A stretch of 64,000 nt of DNA from Pictodentalium vernedei. Lineage: Eukaryota; Mollusca; Scaphopoda; Dentaliida; Dentaliidae. The stretch is from positions 456,024,681 through 456,088,680 of the forward strand of contig CM062296.1 of assembly GCA_031216915.1 (NCBI GenBank), given 5' to 3'. Shown here piece by piece: positions 12,678-20,599 of the stretch (positions within the stretch are counted from its first letter, which is position 1; every line of letters starts with the position of its first letter). A program made the translations under genes and the position numbers. The notes beneath the pieces are model-generated. The model was not told the DNA's origin and made no database searches. It worked only from the letters and a program-made list of their open reading frames with translations.

Positions 12678-12691
12678 AATTGGCGCCAATT
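12678..12691. promoter_or_regulatory. E2F-like palindrome AATTGGCGCCAATT in E1 left ITR
   Basis: Perfect 14-bp palindrome with an E2F-like TTGGCGCC core, about 20 bp from the NRF-1-like site. Present in every ITR copy of all four elements: 19408-19421, 22668-22681, 44092-44105, 51973-51986 and the right ITRs of E2 and E4. Function inferred only from resemblance. Confidence 0.45.
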
Positions 12692-12699
12692 ATCATTCT

Positions 12700-13583
12700 C
12701 TGTTTGGCCCTTCATCAGTCAACATCTCACTGATCTTTGTGCTTGTAAATCTCAGTTTAAAGGATGCCAGACACGTAATTTTTGGAGAAAATGTGATTCT
12801 AAGGAGGATAGAAGGAGGAGAGGAAAAAGAAGTGACAAAAAATAATCAGGGCTGTACTTAAAATTTTTTGATGAAATTATGTTAAGTTGCCTATTTTCGA
12901 GGCATGGGCCTCTTGTTGTCATTCTTGCTAATTGTTGCACTGCTTATTCAGTGTTTCCTCTCCCCTAGCCTTCTAAAGTCCCCCCTTGCAATTCTCCCAT
13001 GCTTTTGGCATATTTTTGAGAAATTTCATTTCTAAAATTTCCTGGGAGAGTTGCTTGGTTACAGAATGTTTTCTGTTATTTTCCCCATAGTTACGTTTTC
13101 ACCCATGGGTGTATAACGTTTGTGTTCTGCATCTTCCATCTGATGTTCTACAGATTCTCCCCTGGGAGTCTCTGTTTTGCATCAGATAGAGTGTAATTGA
13201 TGACGGATTCCGGGCCAGTTTTTTCAGTGCCTGGAGTCATGTTTTCTGGTGTTTTTACACTGTTTGTTTTCATTGGCAACAGCCTTTTTTGAGGGGGGCT
13301 GTTTGCCTTTGCTGTAGTTTATCTCACTATAAGATACATTTATATTATCCGAAAGTGTCTCATTAATTATTTAATATAAATTTAAAATTTTTGACGACAC
13401 TTTGCCATCGGATCCATCGGGGCTCAACGTTACTTTTCAGCAACTTGGGCTTCGCTGAAAAAATATTTTTTCAAATTATTTTGTTTTGCAATTGTTTTTT
13501 CATTTATTAATGGATCATGTTATTATGTATCTTTGTGTCTGGGGTTTTTGCGAGTAACTAGGACTTATTGTTGTTCTTTCACA
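12700..13583 (+). other. E1 untranslated leader between ITR and gag
   Basis: About 880 bp without a supported gene, colinear with the same leader in E2, E3 and E4. It contains the palindrome ACCCATGGGT near 13107. Just before gag, E2-E4 show a CAG that could be a 3' splice site ('ttttcagggg' or 'gtgtcagggg'), whereas E1 has CTG at 13539-13541. Confidence 0.6.
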
Positions 13584-15686
13584 ATGAAGGGACGTTGTTC
13601 AAATTGTAATAGGAAGAAATCTTCCTCTGACTTTCATGATCATTGTATTAATTGTAGTCAGTGTTCTCACATTAATCCCTGTCCTATATGTGAACATTGG
13701 GATGAGAAACATTGGAAACGTGTGTCACGATATGTTGTTTCTGGAGAAAGAGCGATGCCGGCTCTTTCTCTGCAAGGTCACTCTACTCTCTCAGTTTCTA
13801 TTTCAGAGGAACCAGAACAGGGTGATGTTTCCATGTTATCTTCTTCAAGTGTGCGTCCGTCGTCACAAATGAATTCAGAGCTAGCGGCAAAAGTGCTCAT
13901 GGAGATTAGACAAATGTCGTCCGCTAGCTCGCCCGGTGTAGCGTCCATTCACCGAATGGTTCGGCAGCCGGGTTCGTCCGATGCGGTCCAAGAGGAAATT
14001 TTGGGTGATGCGAGCACTATAAACATAATAGATGCACACCCAGTGACGGCGGATAGTAAGCGAGAACGGAGGAAGCCTTTGAGTCCGGTTCCTAGCTCGT
14101 CCAGGTCCAGCCGGGCCGCGAGCGAGAGAGGCCCCTCTCTCGTACAACAACATCTGGGACCAGATGTTGTGGTACAAAATGTGTCTTTAGCGGAGCATAA
14201 GTCCGTCGCTCGGGACGCTCCGTTGTATAAGCAGTCCGCAGAGACTGTTAAGGCTTCCTCTTCTCGTCAGCGCACACGACCGCACCTTGGCTGCGTGACC
14301 GCCGATATATTACCAGCTTCGCCGATCAAGGATTCTTCGGCGACCAGGTCACACCATCCGGCAGCCAGGGATTCGAGACCGATGGACTCTGGACGTTCGC
14401 ATAGGAAAAGTATGCGGGAGCCATCTGATGCGGAGCTGCCCTCGGCGAAGCAGCGAAAGACTGCGCCTCCGCAGGTCTCGACGCCGGACATTCTTGTGCA
14501 GATAGCACAGCTTATCGCAGCATCCCAGCAGCCGACAGAAACGGTGTCGGATCGAGAATTATCCAACGGCGCTGGGTCGGTACGCTCCGCCGAAGCATCG
14601 GGGGCGGACGACCGGGAACATCATGAGGTCCGACCGGATGGTGAAAGGGATACGGATGACTTGGAGCTATCCCTTTCGGAACAACATAAAGCTGCCGTGG
14701 ACTTCATCCGGCACTTTCTCCCTCAAGTTGTTCCGTCGGGCCAGACTGCTGCGCTTCCGGACAAGAGAATTATAGCGTCATTGGACTCTGAATTTTTTGA
14801 GCGGTTCAGGGACATCGCTCCCGAGTTTCCGTCGCAGTCCAATAATGTTGCAAGAACATTTGAATTATTGAACGACGCTATATTTAAACTTGCTTCCAGG
14901 GCGGGGAAAGCAGGTTTCTTGTCCGCTAGTACTCTCAACCTGCCTTTCATTAATGCAAGGAATAAATTCGATACGGCAGGACAGGGTATACCGAGAGTTC
15001 CTCTGCGTATGGACGACGAGGCGGAAGACTTAGAGCTATCATTACCGTCGTCAGCTTCTATTCCAACCGCGGTGTTGGAAACAGCTATTGCGTCTAACAG
15101 AGCCAATTTAGATGCCTTATCTTACGCAGATCACCTTACTAAGGCGTTATCACTGCGCCTTCAGGGGAAAGAGTTTCAGGATATACAATCCTCTTTAAGA
15201 CTTCTTTCAAGGGCAGTAGCTTATTCCACGTGTAACTCCGCCCTTTCAGTGGCAAATCTGGAGTTGGTTAGATGTGACGCAGCCCTAGCTACATCCACAC
15301 TAGTGGATTCTAAGGTGAAGAACTCTCTTAGAGTCGCTTCGGTCTCAGGAGAACTTCTCTTTGACGGCAAGCTTTCCGCTATTTATGATAAAATTACAAA
15401 GAAAGCTAAGGATTCTCTGTTGTTCAAATCTGCTCCTAAGAAGTCTGATACAGCAGACACGAATAAGACAGGCACTTCTGGGTCTAATGCGCCCAAGAGA
15501 GGTTCCTATAGAGGTTCCGGTGCGTCCTCTTGGTCTTATTCGAGAGACCGTCAGGATAGCGACTCTCGTTCGGGGCATCCTTCAGGCCGGGACAATCGGT
15601 TGGACGCCCCGAGGTCGACGGGGCGAGGTGCGGGTCATGGAAGACGTGGTTTCTCCTACCACAGGCCTCGCAGGTCCAGGAGGTGA
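13584..15686 (+). CDS. E1 gag-like nucleic-acid-binding protein
   Basis: The chosen start is the ATG opening MKGRCSNC, since it is conserved in all four copies; an in-frame ATG lies 17 codons upstream. The 700-residue product begins with a cysteine-rich module (C5xxC8, C21xxC24xxC27, C33xxC36) that probably binds zinc. A long Ser/Arg-rich, likely disordered region follows, then a predicted structured part (about residues 360-600, with LSLSEQHKAAVDFIRHFLP, FELLNDAIF and a GQGIPRVPLR motif). The C-terminal tail is Arg/Gly/Ser-rich (ending RRPRRSRR), like nucleic-acid-binding gag tails. It ends in TGA at 15684-15686. The next frame (RT) overlaps it, and the YR frame continues in the same phase after the TGA. 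The role as gag is inferred from position and composition. Confidence 0.85.
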   Translation: MKGRCSNCNRKKSSSDFHDHCINCSQCSHINPCPICEHWDEKHWKRVSRYVVSGERAMPALSLQGHSTLSVSISEEPEQGDVSMLSSSSVRPSSQMNSELAAKVLMEIRQMSSASSPGVASIHRMVRQPGSSDAVQEEILGDASTINIIDAHPVTADSKRERRKPLSPVPSSSRSSRAASERGPSLVQQHLGPDVVVQNVSLAEHKSVARDAPLYKQSAETVKASSSRQRTRPHLGCVTADILPASPIKDSSATRSHHPAARDSRPMDSGRSHRKSMREPSDAELPSAKQRKTAPPQVSTPDILVQIAQLIAASQQPTETVSDRELSNGAGSVRSAEASGADDREHHEVRPDGERDTDDLELSLSEQHKAAVDFIRHFLPQVVPSGQTAALPDKRIIASLDSEFFERFRDIAPEFPSQSNNVARTFELLNDAIFKLASRAGKAGFLSASTLNLPFINARNKFDTAGQGIPRVPLRMDDEAEDLELSLPSSASIPTAVLETAIASNRANLDALSYADHLTKALSLRLQGKEFQDIQSSLRLLSRAVAYSTCNSALSVANLELVRCDAALATSTLVDSKVKNSLRVASVSGELLFDGKLSAIYDKITKKAKDSLLFKSAPKKSDTADTNKTGTSGSNAPKRGSYRGSGASSWSYSRDRQDSDSRSGHPSGRDNRLDAPRSTGRGAGHGRRGFSYHRPRRSRR

Positions 15687-17673
15687 TGGCTTAAACCTCT
15701 ATCGCGTTCCGGTTGGCGGAAGGTTGTCGAGCTTTTCACAAGAATGGGCATCGATTACGGACGACCCTTGGGTGAGAGGAGTGACTTCGGAAGGTCTAAA
15801 GATATCCTTCAAACGAAAGCCTCCATTAACTCGAAGTCCAAAGTGGACTCATCTTCCGTCAAATCCGCAGAAAAGAGACGCTCTGTTATCAGAGGTGCAG
15901 TCTCTTTTAATGAAGAACGCGGTAGAGGTCGTAGAAAACCAGGAATCTCCGGGATTCTACAGCCATCTGTTTCTGGTTCCGAAACCAGACGGCTCGTTCC
16001 GTCCAGTCATAGATTTGAGCTGGATAAACAAGCTGATCGTCGCTCCGAAGTTTTATATGGAGACGATTCGATCGGTCAGAGCGAGTATTCGGGTGAACGA
16101 TTATGCAACAAGCATAGATCTCAAAGATGCGTACTTTCACGTCAGGGTACATCCGACATTCCGAAAGTATCTACGCTTCGCAGTCCTAGGAGTGGTGTAT
16201 CAATTCCGGGCGATGTGCTTCGGATTGAATCTAGCACCCTGGGCTTTCACTCGGGTAATGAACTCGGTAATGATCTACTTCCGAGCTCATTCGTCTGCGG
16301 TAACGTCGGCCTACCTGGACGACATTCTTCAGAGGTACGGCAACGAGTTAACGCTTCAGAACGATGTTCAGAATCTTCTTCTATTGCTCCGACGTCTCGG
16401 TTTTATAGTAAACGAGGAGAAGTCGGATCTGGTGCCGTCCAAGTCATTCACTCATCTGGGAATGAGCTTCGAGACGCACAACAATCTCGTTCGTCTGCCG
16501 TTAACCAGAGCGAAATTAGTCAGTTGTTACGCTCGCTATTGTCTGCATGCAGACAAAGTCACGGCGAGAGAATTTATGAGACTAATAGGTCTGTGCGGAG
16601 CCGCCGCGGATCTCATTCCGATGGGGCGGTTACGCACACGTCCTCTTCAAATTTTCCTGACTCAGAATTGGAGTGTGAAAATTCATTCGCTCGATGTAGA
16701 CGTTCTCTTGTCAGATCAAGTGAAACAAGAGATTCAGACTTGGGCAAACATTCAGTGGTTAACTCAAGGAGTTCCGCTGCAGTTGCCGGATCCGAGTTTT
16801 ACCGTTATGACGGATGCCAGTCAAACAGGTTGGGGTGCATCATTAATCCCAACGGATTCGAGATGCCAGGGTCTTTGGGATCCGCAATTCCTGTGCAAGC
16901 ACATAAACATCAAGGAAATGATGTCAATTTGGCTTGCGTTACGTCACTGGATGGACATTATTCACGATGCTCATGTCCAAATCCTGTCCGACAATACGAC
17001 AGTAGTGGCGTATATACGGAATCAGGGAGGCACTCATTCAGTTCCGTTGTTCAATCTAACGGAAAGAATCCTTCTGTTTGCGTTAGAACATCACCTTCTT
17101 TCGGTCCGTCACATACCGGGTCGTCTGAATGTGCTAGCAGACTCCCTTTCACGAAAGGGTCGCTTGTTGCCGTCGGAGTGGACTCTCAACAAACAAGTAT
17201 TCAATCAGATTTGCTACCAATGGGAACGGCCAATGATAGACTTATTTGCGACACATCTCAACAATCAGTTGCAGACGTATGTGTCTCCATGTCTGGATCC
17301 AAGAGCATTTGCAGTAGACGCTCTGTCGATCCCTTGGGATGGAATGATAGGATATGCGTATCCTCCAGCGCCGTTAATTCAACAAGTATTGCTAAAGATA
17401 AAACAATCTCAATGCAAGATTCTGTTGGTAGCATCTCTGTCGCCACAGAGACCGTGGATAAATCTACTCAGGTGTCTGTTGTGGGACCTACCGCGAAAGC
17501 TTCCTCCACGGGAGGATCTTCTTTCGCAGGGGAAATCGCGCCAACTCCATCACAACCCGCAAGGTCTCAACCTTCACGTTTTTCCGTTGTGCGGTCCTTC
17601 TTGCATGGCAAGCACTTTACAGGACGAGCAGTGGATGCGATTTCTAACTGTAGGAGGACCTCCTCTTCGCTAA
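15361..17673 (+). CDS. E1 reverse transcriptase / RNase H / methyltransferase-like polyprotein
   Basis: Open frame of 770 codons, +1 relative to gag and overlapping it by 326 bp; the conserved protein starts about 15,690 (GPGGDGLNLYRVPVGG). RT motifs: FLVPKPDGSFRPVIDLS, SIDLKDAYFHV, GLNLAPWAFTR and the active site YLDD at 16312-16323. RNase H: VMTDASQTGWGASL (Asp at 16813), IKEMMSIWLAL, SDNTTVVAYIRNQGG and GRLNVLADSLSR. The last part (PMIDLFATHLNNQLQTYVSP to YAYPPAPLIQQVL, about 17230-17400) resembles the Dam-like methyltransferase region usual in DIRS elements. Compared with E4 one Val codon is missing in RNase H (near 17090). No conserved ATG sits at the RT start (E1 ATG at 15638 is GTG in E4), so the initiation mode (frameshift, internal start or spliced RNA) is open. 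The last part overlaps the YR frame. Confidence 0.92.
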   Translation: MTASFPLFMIKLQRKLRILCCSNLLLRSLIQQTRIRQALLGLMRPREVPIEVPVRPLGLIRETVRIATLVRGILQAGTIGWTPRGRRGEVRVMEDVVSPTTGLAGPGGDGLNLYRVPVGGRLSSFSQEWASITDDPWVRGVTSEGLKISFKRKPPLTRSPKWTHLPSNPQKRDALLSEVQSLLMKNAVEVVENQESPGFYSHLFLVPKPDGSFRPVIDLSWINKLIVAPKFYMETIRSVRASIRVNDYATSIDLKDAYFHVRVHPTFRKYLRFAVLGVVYQFRAMCFGLNLAPWAFTRVMNSVMIYFRAHSSAVTSAYLDDILQRYGNELTLQNDVQNLLLLLRRLGFIVNEEKSDLVPSKSFTHLGMSFETHNNLVRLPLTRAKLVSCYARYCLHADKVTAREFMRLIGLCGAAADLIPMGRLRTRPLQIFLTQNWSVKIHSLDVDVLLSDQVKQEIQTWANIQWLTQGVPLQLPDPSFTVMTDASQTGWGASLIPTDSRCQGLWDPQFLCKHINIKEMMSIWLALRHWMDIIHDAHVQILSDNTTVVAYIRNQGGTHSVPLFNLTERILLFALEHHLLSVRHIPGRLNVLADSLSRKGRLLPSEWTLNKQVFNQICYQWERPMIDLFATHLNNQLQTYVSPCLDPRAFAVDALSIPWDGMIGYAYPPAPLIQQVLLKIKQSQCKILLVASLSPQRPWINLLRCLLWDLPRKLPPREDLLSQGKSRQLHHNPQGLNLHVFPLCGPSCMASTLQDEQWMRFLTVGGPPLR

Positions 17674-18629
17674 ACTATGCGGCTAAGTGGAAGGTTTTTC
17701 GTCGTTGGTGTAGGGATCATTCTGTAGATATATTTGATCCCTCTATACCAGACATTGCAAACTTTCTAGTATACTTGTTTGACGAAATCAAACTGCAGCC
17801 TGTTACTATAAAGGGTTATAGATCTATGTTATCTGATTCCTATGCACATCATGATAGTTTACAAATTGGATCTAATGTCTCTTTATCGAAGTTGGTTAGA
17901 AACTTTTCGATAAATAGACCCAGAACTCTTAGATTAATTCCTAAGTGGAATTTAGCTTGGGTTCTTCTTAAATTGAAGGAAAAGCCATTTGAACCTCTTG
18001 GGACAGTAGATTTCAAATTCTTATCTTATAAGACAGCTTTTCTCTTAGCTTTCTCTTCTGCTAGAAGAGTCAGTGAGCTTCATGCACTATCGGTGGATGA
18101 TTCTCATTATCGTAGTGTTGGGAACACTATCACCTTCACTACTAATGTGGGTTTTTTAGCTAAGAATCAGGCTCCTAATAAATATCCGGAACCTATTGTT
18201 ATTAAGGCTCTTCCGTCTTCAGACGGGCGTAGGCCTTTACTCTGTCCTGTTAGAGCATTACGTATCTATAAACAGAGATCTCAGTTTATCAGAAAGGGAC
18301 GGAAACGTTTCTTTCTGTCTTTGATGCCTAATAGAAAGGATATTTCAGTCCATTCTATTGCTAGATGGATTCAGTTAACTATCCGTACTGCTTATGAAGA
18401 TTTATCTTCTTCTCAGCAGTCTGTGCTTAAGATTTCTGCTCATGAAGTAAGAGCTCTTTCTACTTCCTGGGCTTATGCTAATAGTGTTGCTATTACAGAT
18501 TTAATGAAGGCTGCTTATTGGTCTCAGCCATCCACATTTCCGAATTTTTATCTCAGAATTATTGAGTCCATTTCTGGAGACCTGCATTGTTTAGGTCCGT
18601 TATCTGTTGCTCAGAATGTCGTCCACTAA
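15744..18629 (+). CDS. E1 tyrosine recombinase with a long overlapping N-terminal frame
   Basis: The frame has 961 codons. About the first 640 overlap RT/RNase H in another phase and are Ser/Arg-rich and probably disordered. The enzyme proper lies about 17600-18600: an N-terminal SAM-like part (SSLNYAAKWKVFRRWCRDHS...GYRSMLSD) and a catalytic part with box A Arg in SARRVSELHALS (18063-18068), HEVR (18441-18452) and a nucleophile Tyr at 18549-18551 (FYLR). This is the lambda-integrase-type R-H-R-Y set that inserts circular DIRS DNA. Next to the Tyr, E1 reads STFPNFYLRIIE where E2 and E4 read STFTNFYLRNIE, so activity may be impaired. The frame is in phase with gag, separated only by the gag TGA and 19 sense codons. 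The real start could be internal, since E4 has a stop inside the overlap. Confidence 0.88.
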   Translation: MGIDYGRPLGERSDFGRSKDILQTKASINSKSKVDSSSVKSAEKRRSVIRGAVSFNEERGRGRRKPGISGILQPSVSGSETRRLVPSSHRFELDKQADRRSEVLYGDDSIGQSEYSGERLCNKHRSQRCVLSRQGTSDIPKVSTLRSPRSGVSIPGDVLRIESSTLGFHSGNELGNDLLPSSFVCGNVGLPGRHSSEVRQRVNASERCSESSSIAPTSRFYSKRGEVGSGAVQVIHSSGNELRDAQQSRSSAVNQSEISQLLRSLLSACRQSHGERIYETNRSVRSRRGSHSDGAVTHTSSSNFPDSELECENSFARCRRSLVRSSETRDSDLGKHSVVNSRSSAAVAGSEFYRYDGCQSNRLGCIINPNGFEMPGSLGSAIPVQAHKHQGNDVNLACVTSLDGHYSRCSCPNPVRQYDSSGVYTESGRHSFSSVVQSNGKNPSVCVRTSPSFGPSHTGSSECASRLPFTKGSLVAVGVDSQQTSIQSDLLPMGTANDRLICDTSQQSVADVCVSMSGSKSICSRRSVDPLGWNDRICVSSSAVNSTSIAKDKTISMQDSVGSISVATETVDKSTQVSVVGPTAKASSTGGSSFAGEIAPTPSQPARSQPSRFSVVRSFLHGKHFTGRAVDAISNCRRTSSSLNYAAKWKVFRRWCRDHSVDIFDPSIPDIANFLVYLFDEIKLQPVTIKGYRSMLSDSYAHHDSLQIGSNVSLSKLVRNFSINRPRTLRLIPKWNLAWVLLKLKEKPFEPLGTVDFKFLSYKTAFLLAFSSARRVSELHALSVDDSHYRSVGNTITFTTNVGFLAKNQAPNKYPEPIVIKALPSSDGRRPLLCPVRALRIYKQRSQFIRKGRKRFFLSLMPNRKDISVHSIARWIQLTIRTAYEDLSSSQQSVLKISAHEVRALSTSWAYANSVAITDLMKAAYWSQPSTFPNFYLRIIESISGDLHCLGPLSVAQNVVH

Positions 18630-19236
18630 ACAGTTGCAACTATAGTTATGCAGGCTTTCTGTTCCGGCAGTGACTCCGTCCGGCTGCCCTCTTCGCTCTG
18701 GGCTATTTGACCCAGGGCAAGGGGAAGGGGGGGGGGGGGGGGGGGGCGGGTGTTCCCTTAGGTCACCTGCTTTATAGTGAAAAGCAAGGGAATGCCTCCT
18801 CCAAGTTAGTATTTCTGAGTCGCTTCCGGGATGGTTTTAAAGTGTAATATTAATGTTTAAATTCATTCATGTCTTATTTTTAAAGTGTAGCTCGGTGTGA
18901 AGCATTTGTATATGTCAAGTGTCAAACGGGCTTTAATATACAATACTCGGACACTTTTAAATGACTATAAAGAGTCTCAATTCTCTGGACTACTTTATTT
19001 ATTGGCTTGCTTTAAAAATAATTAGTATAAGGGTTATACTGGATGTTAATAGAGAACATGAATGTTATTGTGCTCAATTATTAAGGGTAGTGTATCTTTC
19101 TAATTTAATATTAAATAAGAAAGATACATGTAAAGCCTAATACTCCTTTTCTCCTTAAGGGGTTACCTCTTTACTATATAGTTGAGCTTATTGGATTTTT
19201 CTCTATGTCCTAGGCCCTCCAGCCTGTTTACTATTC
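18630..19236 (+). other. E1 3' untranslated region with a long G run
   Basis: No gene. A G homopolymer of about 20 (18727-18746) follows a short hairpin (CTGGG...CCCAG near 18697-18716). The same spot in E2 (about 28741-28751) and E4 (about 58027-58048) also has G runs of different length. Confidence 0.7.
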
Positions 19237-19322
19237 AGCTAAGTCTGGGTCATTGGTACAGTATAAAAATGTTAAAAAATTTATAGTAATTTATATATTT
19301 TTTATACTTACCAATGACCCAG
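19237..19322. repeat. E1 internal complementary region (ICR)
   Basis: The left half (19238-19272, 'agctaagtctgggtcattgg' then 'tacagtataaaaat') is complementary to the left element end. The right half (about 19268-19322) is complementary to the right element end. The two meet at TGTTAAAAAA, so the ICR is a complement of a left-right end junction. This is the diagnostic DIRS layout for making a circular DNA copy. Confidence 0.88.
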
Positions 19323-19399
19323 ACGGGGATGGCCCTCCCTGGAGTTGGGAACTCTTGCCTCCCCGCTGAGTACATAGCGCTGACCAGGCACTGCCAGTA

Positions 19400-19627
19400 A
19401 GAATGATAATTGGCGCCAATTTCGGGACGACTGCGTCACTGCGCATGCGCAGTAGAGGCGTAGTATGGAGGTCCTTTAGGACATGATTTCTTTTTGTTTT
19501 GGATGCAAATTTTGGGGATTGGGGGGCAAAATTTGTGTTTGGCCCTGGTTTTGTTAGAGTTAGCACCAGCTAAGTCTGGGTCATTGGTAAGTATAAAAAA
19601 TATATAAATTACTATAAATTTTTTAAC
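19400..19627. repeat. right inverted terminal repeat of E1
   Basis: Reverse complement of 12498-12699 with about 30 extra terminal AT-rich bases ending TTTTTTAAC. On the + strand it carries a strong 5' splice-donor-like string G|GTAAGT at 19587-19592. Confidence 0.9.
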
Positions 19628-20430
19628 ATTTTCAACTGCTGAATTTACATATTATGCAGGCAGATGTGGCCGATTCGTTAGGTAAAGGGTTAAGTGCATC
19701 CATGTTCAGCATTCTGAAAAGACTGTGCACTGTAACAGTACAACTGTATACTGTTTCAGCTTGAATGCTTCCGGTGATTCAAATACAAAAGTTTAAAAGC
19801 AATGTGGTTCCATAATTTAATAATACTTTTGAGAAGTTCTTTAGAAGTAGAAATACACAAGTGTTTTGATAGCTTGCAATGTTCTAATGGGGATTACATA
19901 GAACAGGCGTGCAATGAATACTTATTGTAAGAAAAAAGTTAAGTCAGAATAGTTATTGTTAGTGGTCGTGGGTTTGATTTTACTCAAGAGTTGTGGACAC
20001 TGGCTTTTTATTGCTTGGTATGGGAAAAGTTTGGGAGGGGTTGGCCATTGTGTTCAGTTATAGGGAGAGTGTATTGATATAATGTTTGGGTAGCTTGTCT
20101 TTCAGAGGAGTTATCTAAGTGCTGTACCTGGTTTGACAAGTTAGGAGTTGTCAGCTGGTATCTAAGGATGTATTTGGTGTTAGTATTACCTATTGTGGAG
20201 AGAGATATCTCTAGGATGTCACATAGGTTAGAAGAGATTTTGAAGACAGACGGAGTACTTCTTTTCTGGTTTTGGATAGATTTGTCTACTCTGTACTTTT
20301 CTGGTTTTGGGTAGATTCGTCTCCTCTGGCACATTATTGACACGGTGTCGGGAATGTATGAATTTTGTTGTGAAAAAGGTTAACCTTTTATCTGACCAAT
20401 CGGCAACATTTGACGATGTAATTTACAAAC
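19628..20430. other. intron DNA, one unrecognised minus frame
   Basis: A 111-codon minus frame (20343-20008, starting MSIMCQRRRIYPKPEKYRVD) has no motif I can place and no splice-site support. It may be repeat-derived. No other feature seen. Confidence 0.35.
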
Positions 20431-20454
20431 TAAGTAGTTGAAAAAAAGAATTTT

Positions 20455-20550
20455 CAACAAAACCATATCATTTTACCTTTCATTGCAACAAGCGCATCAA
20501 ACCCATTTCAATGAAGGGTTACTTGATATGGGTTTGTGGAAATTTTTGGA
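20455..20550. repeat. fold-back repeat family X, copy 3 (diverged)
   Basis: Arms 'caacaaaaccatatcatttta' and 'tacttgatatgggtttgtgg' surround 'catcaaacccatttcaatgaa'. Same layout and flanking words as the copies at 9131 and 12375. The next pearl-like core array starts right after it. Confidence 0.6.
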
Positions 20551-20599
20551 AATTTTGAAGAAAAAAAATATCAATAATAATGATGTGGTTTTGTTGAAA

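Larger units (their letters stand above)
12498..12699. repeat. left inverted terminal repeat of E1
   Basis: Matches the reverse complement of 19400-19627 from the 'accaatgacccagac' word through 'attggcgccaattatcattct'. The extreme ends differ: the left has TATACTGTACC and the right, read inward, TATACTTACC with about 30 extra AT-rich bases. Confidence 0.92.
12498..19627 (+). mobile_element. DIRS-like tyrosine-recombinase retrotransposon E1, full length
   Basis: About 7.1 kb, bounded on the left by ATTTTTATACTGTACC and on the right by ...TTTTTTAAC. It has inverted terminal repeats of about 200 bp, an internal complementary region before the right ITR, and three long frames: gag, RT/RNase H/methyltransferase-like, and YR. 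No direct target duplication is seen, as expected for DIRS elements. It is nearly identical to E4 (51793-58925) along its whole length, including untranslated parts, which suggests recent spread. The orientation matches the host gene. Confidence 0.93.

Noticed and set aside
12533..12733. Small protein MLTLTKPGPNTNFAPQS (also at 19566, 51828, 58864)
   Set aside because: It is encoded by the DIRS inverted terminal repeat and recurs only because the ITR does.
13881..15106. Minus-strand frames inside gag of E1-E4
   Set aside because: Antisense shadows of gag, recurring in each copy because the + strand codon use leaves that phase open.
12498..19627. LTR retrotransposon or retrovirus-like element
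   Set aside because: The terminal repeats are inverted, there is no protease or DDE integrase, and a tyrosine recombinase and ICR are present, so it is DIRS-like. Plain Ngaro or PAT layouts (split direct repeats) do not fit.
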